Shown piece after piece: positions 59,174 through 62,207 of a stretch of 62,207 nt of DNA (position 1 is the first letter of the stretch; every line of letters begins with the position of its first letter). The notes below the pieces were generated by a model. It was not told the origin of the DNA and did no database searches. It saw only the letters and a list, made by a program, of their open reading frames with translations. Position numbers and translations under genes: made by a program. Origin of the DNA: Chengkuizengella sediminis (lineage in GTDB: Bacteria; Bacillota; Bacilli; Paenibacillales; KCTC-33759); NCBI RefSeq assembly GCF_010078385.1, contig NZ_SIJC01000016.1, positions 1 to 62,207 of the forward strand, read 5' to 3'.

Positions 59174-59755
59174 TTGAACTTAAAAAAATACACTTATTTA
59201 TTTTTTACAACTTTATTTATTGGGGCTGTCACTTCTTTATTAACCGGATTGATACTGGATCCTACTCTAGATATTAAAGTGATTTTCCTTATTTTTTTGA
59301 GTGGACTGATGTTTAGTGTATTAAGTCAAATGGGTTTTTTTGCTTATATGATGTTAAATTATATTGCAAAAGGGATGATCACTAAAAAGGGAATGTGGGA
59401 GATCATTCAGTGGATTTTGATTGTCATTACATTTTTAGATGTAATTATTTTGAGGTACAGTTTCTTTGAGGAAAATAATGCAGGAATATTGGGTTATTCT
59501 ATTTTACCTGTTTTAATGTTGGTCGCAGCCTTATTTATCGCATGGTTGAAAAGTAAAGCAACTAATTTTCATGCCTTTACACCCACTGTGTTTTTTATAT
59601 TTGTTGTGACAATTATTGAAGCGGTTCCTTCACTAAGAGAAAATAATGTACACTCAACATTTATTATGGTCGTACCACTTTTGTGTTGTAATATTTGGCA
59701 GATTATGAAATTACATAAGTTAGTTGGGAAGAAGCAAAATAATATTCAAAATTGA
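59174..59755 (+). CDS. kbaA: KinB signalling pathway activation protein KbaA
   Basis: KbaA is an integral membrane protein needed for activity of the sporulation sensor kinase KinB. About six hydrophobic helices cover the 193 residues, with the family-like FSVLSQMGFFAYMMLNYIAKG segment in the middle. The TTG start at 59174 follows GAGGTGAAATGA. Position between gerD and pdaB is conserved in Bacillales. Confidence 0.9.
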   Translation: MNLKKYTYLFFTTLFIGAVTSLLTGLILDPTLDIKVIFLIFLSGLMFSVLSQMGFFAYMMLNYIAKGMITKKGMWEIIQWILIVITFLDVIILRYSFFEENNAGILGYSILPVLMLVAALFIAWLKSKATNFHAFTPTVFFIFVVTIIEAVPSLRENNVHSTFIMVVPLLCCNIWQIMKLHKLVGKKQNNIQN

Positions 59756-59800
59756 AGCATATATCTAAAATCGATTTGTCGAAAGTGGTTAGCATCATAA

Positions 59801-59834
59801 AAAAATAATGAGCCTAAATAGGCTCATTATTTTA
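59801..59834. terminator. Bidirectional terminator between kbaA and pdaB
   Basis: ATAATGAGCCTA (59805-59816) pairs with TAGGCTCATTAT (59819-59830), flanked by A and T runs. Confidence 0.85.
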
Positions 59835-59859
59835 TATAAATTAATTTATATAAAATTGA

Positions 59860-60633
59860 TTATGACTGATCTTTAACTTCGTTTTTATCCAATGAGGATT
59901 GATTTATTAGTTCTGATACGGTTACAAATTTATATCCCTCTTCTCTTAGTTGATCAATAATCGTTGGCAGAGCAAGGTGGGTTTGTTTGCATGAATCACT
60001 AGCATGGAGTAATACGATATCTCCAGGATGTGCTTTGGAAACAACTCGATTAATAATATGATCTACACCAGGGTTCATCCAATCTCTTGAATCAGTATCC
60101 CATTGAATTACTTTATAATTTAAATCGTTAGCAATGTTTAATACTCTTTTATCAAAGTCACCATTTGGCATGCGGATCAAATTTGGAACAGTTCCTGTAT
60201 CTTCTGACAGGATTTTATGGGCCGTTTGTATTTCTTTTCGAATTTCTTCATCACTAAAAGTGCTATAATTTTTATGTTTATGTCCGTGGCTACCGATTTC
60301 AAATCCAGAATCCACGATGTCTTTTACAATTTCAGGGTGATCTCTTGTCCATGGAGAAGATAGAAAGAAAGTGGCTTTAACGTCCTTATCTTTTAGGATA
60401 TCAATGATTGGATCAGGTCTACTCTCTCCCCAGCTGATATCGAAAGTGAGAGCGATTACCTTATTTTCTGTGTCTACACTATAGATGGCTGCAGGTTCTT
60501 CGTTTGAAACATTAGAAAATACAGCGATATTTTCACTCTCAGAATAAATAATACCCGCAGCAAATATTGCAGCAACAAGAATAATGAAGTACTGTTTCAA
60601 TTTTTTTCCATTCAATACTAAAAAGAAGTTCAT
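59860..60633 (-). CDS. pdaB: Polysaccharide deacetylase family sporulation protein PdaB
   Basis: PdaB is needed to keep spores dormant and is predicted to act on peptidoglycan or polysaccharide. An N-terminal signal/anchor helix (~12-30) precedes a NodB-homology domain with TFDISWGE (63-70) and metal-ligand SHGHKH (115-120). The arginine motif RMPNG is near residue 154. It is 257 residues long. AGGGGG precedes the ATG. Position after kbaA, in opposite orientation, matches Bacillus ybaN. Confidence 0.93.
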   Translation of the reverse strand: MNFFLVLNGKKLKQYFIILVAAIFAAGIIYSESENIAVFSNVSNEEPAAIYSVDTENKVIALTFDISWGESRPDPIIDILKDKDVKATFFLSSPWTRDHPEIVKDIVDSGFEIGSHGHKHKNYSTFSDEEIRKEIQTAHKILSEDTGTVPNLIRMPNGDFDKRVLNIANDLNYKVIQWDTDSRDWMNPGVDHIINRVVSKAHPGDIVLLHASDSCKQTHLALPTIIDQLREEGYKFVTVSELINQSSLDKNEVKDQS

Positions 60634-60682
60634 TGTATTACCCCCTAATCAATTGACAAACGTTCAAACTATTTATTAGTAG

Positions 60683-60710
60683 AATGTATGCTAGTACAAC
60701 AAACTTATGC
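60683..60710 (-). promoter_or_regulatory. Probable SigE-type promoter of pdaB
   Basis: On the minus strand, GCATAAG (60704-60710) and CATACATT (60683-60690) lie about 14 bp apart. They closely match the mother-cell SigE consensus (KMATAWW, then CATACAHT), which fits the known SigE control of pdaB in Bacillus. Confidence 0.6.
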
Positions 60711-60755
60711 ACTCTTTGTACAAAAAGTTAAACAACCTATAGGAGGAAGTATGAT

Positions 60756-61486
60756 ATGAATGATGAAAACAATAAAATTAATGAAGAAGAGGAATTCAAT
60801 AATGTATCAACATCTAATAATGATAAGAAGTCTAATAGTGAGAAAACATCTCTTTTCTTAAAAGAAGTGATTAATTTTAAAAGTCTCTTTGTTAACTTTA
60901 GAGACATGAAGGTATATTTCTATATTTCTACTTTGTTATTTGTAATCGGTGCAGTGATTGGTTTCAAAGCGGATGTTCTAGAGCAACTATTACAGCCAGC
61001 ATTACTAAAAATTGGCGAAATAGGAGAAAAAATTGAAAGTAGTGATAACTCCCAATTAGCTGGTTTTATTTATATTTTTAAAAATAATGTGCAGGCATCC
61101 TTAGTTATGGTATACAGTGGTTTCTTCTTTTCATTAATTCCAGTGGCTTCTTTGCTTATGAATGGGATGCTAATTGGATATGTCTTTAAATTAGTTCCGC
61201 AATCTGAATCAGAATTTGGTGTGTTTGAGCTTTTTTTAAGAGGGATATTACCTCATGGAATATTGAAATTCCAGTCATATTAATTGCATCTGCTTATGGA
61301 ATTAAATTGGGAGTACTGATTATGAAATGGCTTATTCAGAGTGGAAATAACAATTTAAGAGCTAAAAATAAAAGTGAATTCTTAGCATTTATGAAGCTTT
61401 CAGTTACTTTGGTCATTTTTACTGTTGCAGTCCTAATGCTGGCAGCTATTATTGAATCAACGATTACCCCAATCCTATTAGGTTAG
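60756..61486 (+). pseudogene. Stage II sporulation protein M-like membrane protein, frameshifted
   Basis: The first 168 codons (60756 to about 61262) encode a SpoIIM/DUF95-type membrane protein with a charged N-terminus, then hydrophobic helices and the family block LMNGMLIGYVFKL...LRGILPHGI. The reading frame then breaks: the ORF stops at 61283. Continuing in the next frame from 61265 gives EIPVILIASAYGIKLGVLIM and further helices, to a stop at 61486. One T missing from TT at 61263-61264 (expected IFEIP) explains it. The total length would be ~243 residues. It could be a real inactivation or a sequencing error. Confidence 0.85.
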
Positions 61487-61606
61487 TTTATTTTTTATTT
61501 GAAAATGTTTAAAAAAGTATTCATAAAATAGGTAAAATTTGAGCATAACATTAAAACAATAGTTAACCTAAATCTTCTTAAAAAGGAAATTGGAGGTAGT
61601 TTTAGA

Positions 61607-61828
61607 TTGTTAGGAATATTGTTAAATGACCGAGAAACTCAAGAAATTGATTATCTACTTCGTAAAGAATTAGATGAAATGTTAATGGATTTAAAAGATA
61701 TGAAATTGGACAAGCAGATGAAATCTGCTATTGAAGCTAGATATAAAGTCATATTTCGCATGTATGCAAGGCTTGCATCACCTAAGCAACTTTCAAAATA
61801 TGCGATAAATAGAAAGTATACAAAATAA
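61607..61828 (+). CDS. Conserved small protein of unknown function
   Basis: I do not assign a function. It is a 73-residue, helical, highly charged protein without membrane segments. RETQEIDYLLRKELDEMLMD and the basic tail stand out. The TTG start at 61607 is 10 bases after GGAGG. Similar short ORFs occur before rRNA operons in Paenibacillaceae, as I recall. There is no obvious terminator. Confidence 0.75.
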   Translation: MLGILLNDRETQEIDYLLRKELDEMLMDLKDMKLDKQMKSAIEARYKVIFRMYARLASPKQLSKYAINRKYTK

Positions 61829-61914
61829 TACTTTCATAGTTCAATGATATGTTTGATTTTATATCCTTGCAATACTGTAAGGTTAATGATGATGAATTAA
61901 ACTAAAAAAACATG
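61829..61914. other. Spacer between small ORF and rrn promoters
   Basis: A small CCTTGCA/TGTAAGG stem (about 61866-61883) lacks a T run. Nothing else is recognised. Confidence 0.5.
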
Positions 61915-61943
61915 TTGACATGCTTTTTATTCTATGATAAATT
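61915..61943 (+). promoter_or_regulatory. rrn promoter P1
   Basis: TTGACA (61915-61920) is 17 bp from TAAATT (61938-61943). CGCTGAAAAAC begins exactly 38 bases after the start of the -35 box. Confidence 0.65.
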
Positions 61944-62011
61944 TATTTTCGCCGCTGAAAAACGGCAGGCAAGAGAATGAAGACAGAACAAAACAAATTT
62001 TAAAAAAGCAC

Positions 62012-62041
62012 TTGACAATAAACAACCAAATGTTATATGAT
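62012..62041 (+). promoter_or_regulatory. rrn promoter P2
   Basis: TTGACA (62012-62017) is 18 bp from TATGAT (62036-62041). CGCTGAAAAAC again begins 38 bases after the -35 start, 97 bases downstream of P1. Confidence 0.8.
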
Positions 62042-62207
62042 TATTGAGTCGCTGAAAAACAGAACAACGACACTTTTAAAAAAGAATTGCACCTTGAAAA
62101 CTGAATAACGAGTGAACTTAAGGAGACCTGAAAGATATTCAGGAATCCAAACAAATAGCTCAAAAGTTTTAAACTTTTGGGAACCCGGATATAACATGTA
62201 ACAAAGA
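62042..62207 (+). promoter_or_regulatory. rRNA operon leader upstream of 16S (16S outside window)
   Basis: The leader contains the typical CACCTTGAAAACTGAATA stretch (about 62090-62107) seen before 16S in Bacillales. It also holds a CCTGAA/TTCAGG stem (62127-62143) and a CAAAAGTTT/AAACTTTTG stem (62161-62179), probable boxA/RNase III processing elements. The 16S gene should start within a short distance beyond 62207. Confidence 0.7.

Overview
The window is a low-GC, spore-forming Firmicute (Bacillales) chromosome segment. It runs from the last ~100 bases of one rRNA operon (5S rRNA) to the tandem promoters and leader of the next, whose 16S gene lies just past the end. Gene order matches the classic Bacillus rrn-ctsR...pdaB-rrn segment. 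Details such as FabV, a cysteine-containing small protein between pssA and yacL, and several protein sequences fit the Paenibacillaceae better than Bacillus. A marine, AT-rich Paenibacillaceae member is my best guess, by inference only. Both ends fall in rRNA repeats, so this may be a complete draft contig.

Layout. 1-850: 5S end, terminator, AT-rich spacer with small repeats, then a CtsR-controlled promoter. 848-5402: ctsR-mcsA-mcsB-clpC proteolysis operon. 5488-6669: fabV on the minus strand. 6840-12018: radA, disA, pssA, an unknown minus-strand gene and yacL. 12019-14751: ispD-ispF-gltX. 14737-18925: a cysteine T-box controlling cysE-cysS-mrnC-rlmB-yacP. 19063-20901: sigH, rpmG, secE, nusG. 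20940-36312: rplK-rplA, an L10 leader with rplJ-rplL, a methyltransferase gene, rpoB-rpoC, an L7Ae-like gene, and the str operon (rpsL-rpsG-fusA-tuf). 36636-51663: the S10-spc-alpha supercluster, rpsJ to rplQ, including secY, adk, map, infA and rpoA. 52091-53904: truA, rplM, rpsI. 54407-56309: a two-gene sulfate-assimilation unit, cysH-sat. 56428-61828: sporulation and germination genes cwlD, salA, gerD, kbaA and pdaB, a frameshifted spoIIM-like gene, and a small conserved ORF. 61829-62207: rrn promoter region.

Most of the window is ordinary, highly expressed housekeeping DNA: transcription, translation, protein export and stress proteolysis, with sporulation genes at the distal end. I found no CRISPR array, prophage, transposase or defence system. 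The interesting material is regulatory and intergenic. It includes a Cys T-box, r-protein leaders (one known type upstream of rplJ, one probable upstream of rplM, and strong uncharacterised structures upstream of rpsL and rpsJ), and a terminator hairpin that contains the cwlD ribosome binding site. There is also a family of short-palindrome repeats in the rplQ-truA gap (where Bacillus carries ecfA1-ecfA2-ecfT) and again next to cysH-sat, and tandem rrn promoters with duplicated initial transcribed sequence. The spoIIM-like gene has a single-base frameshift.
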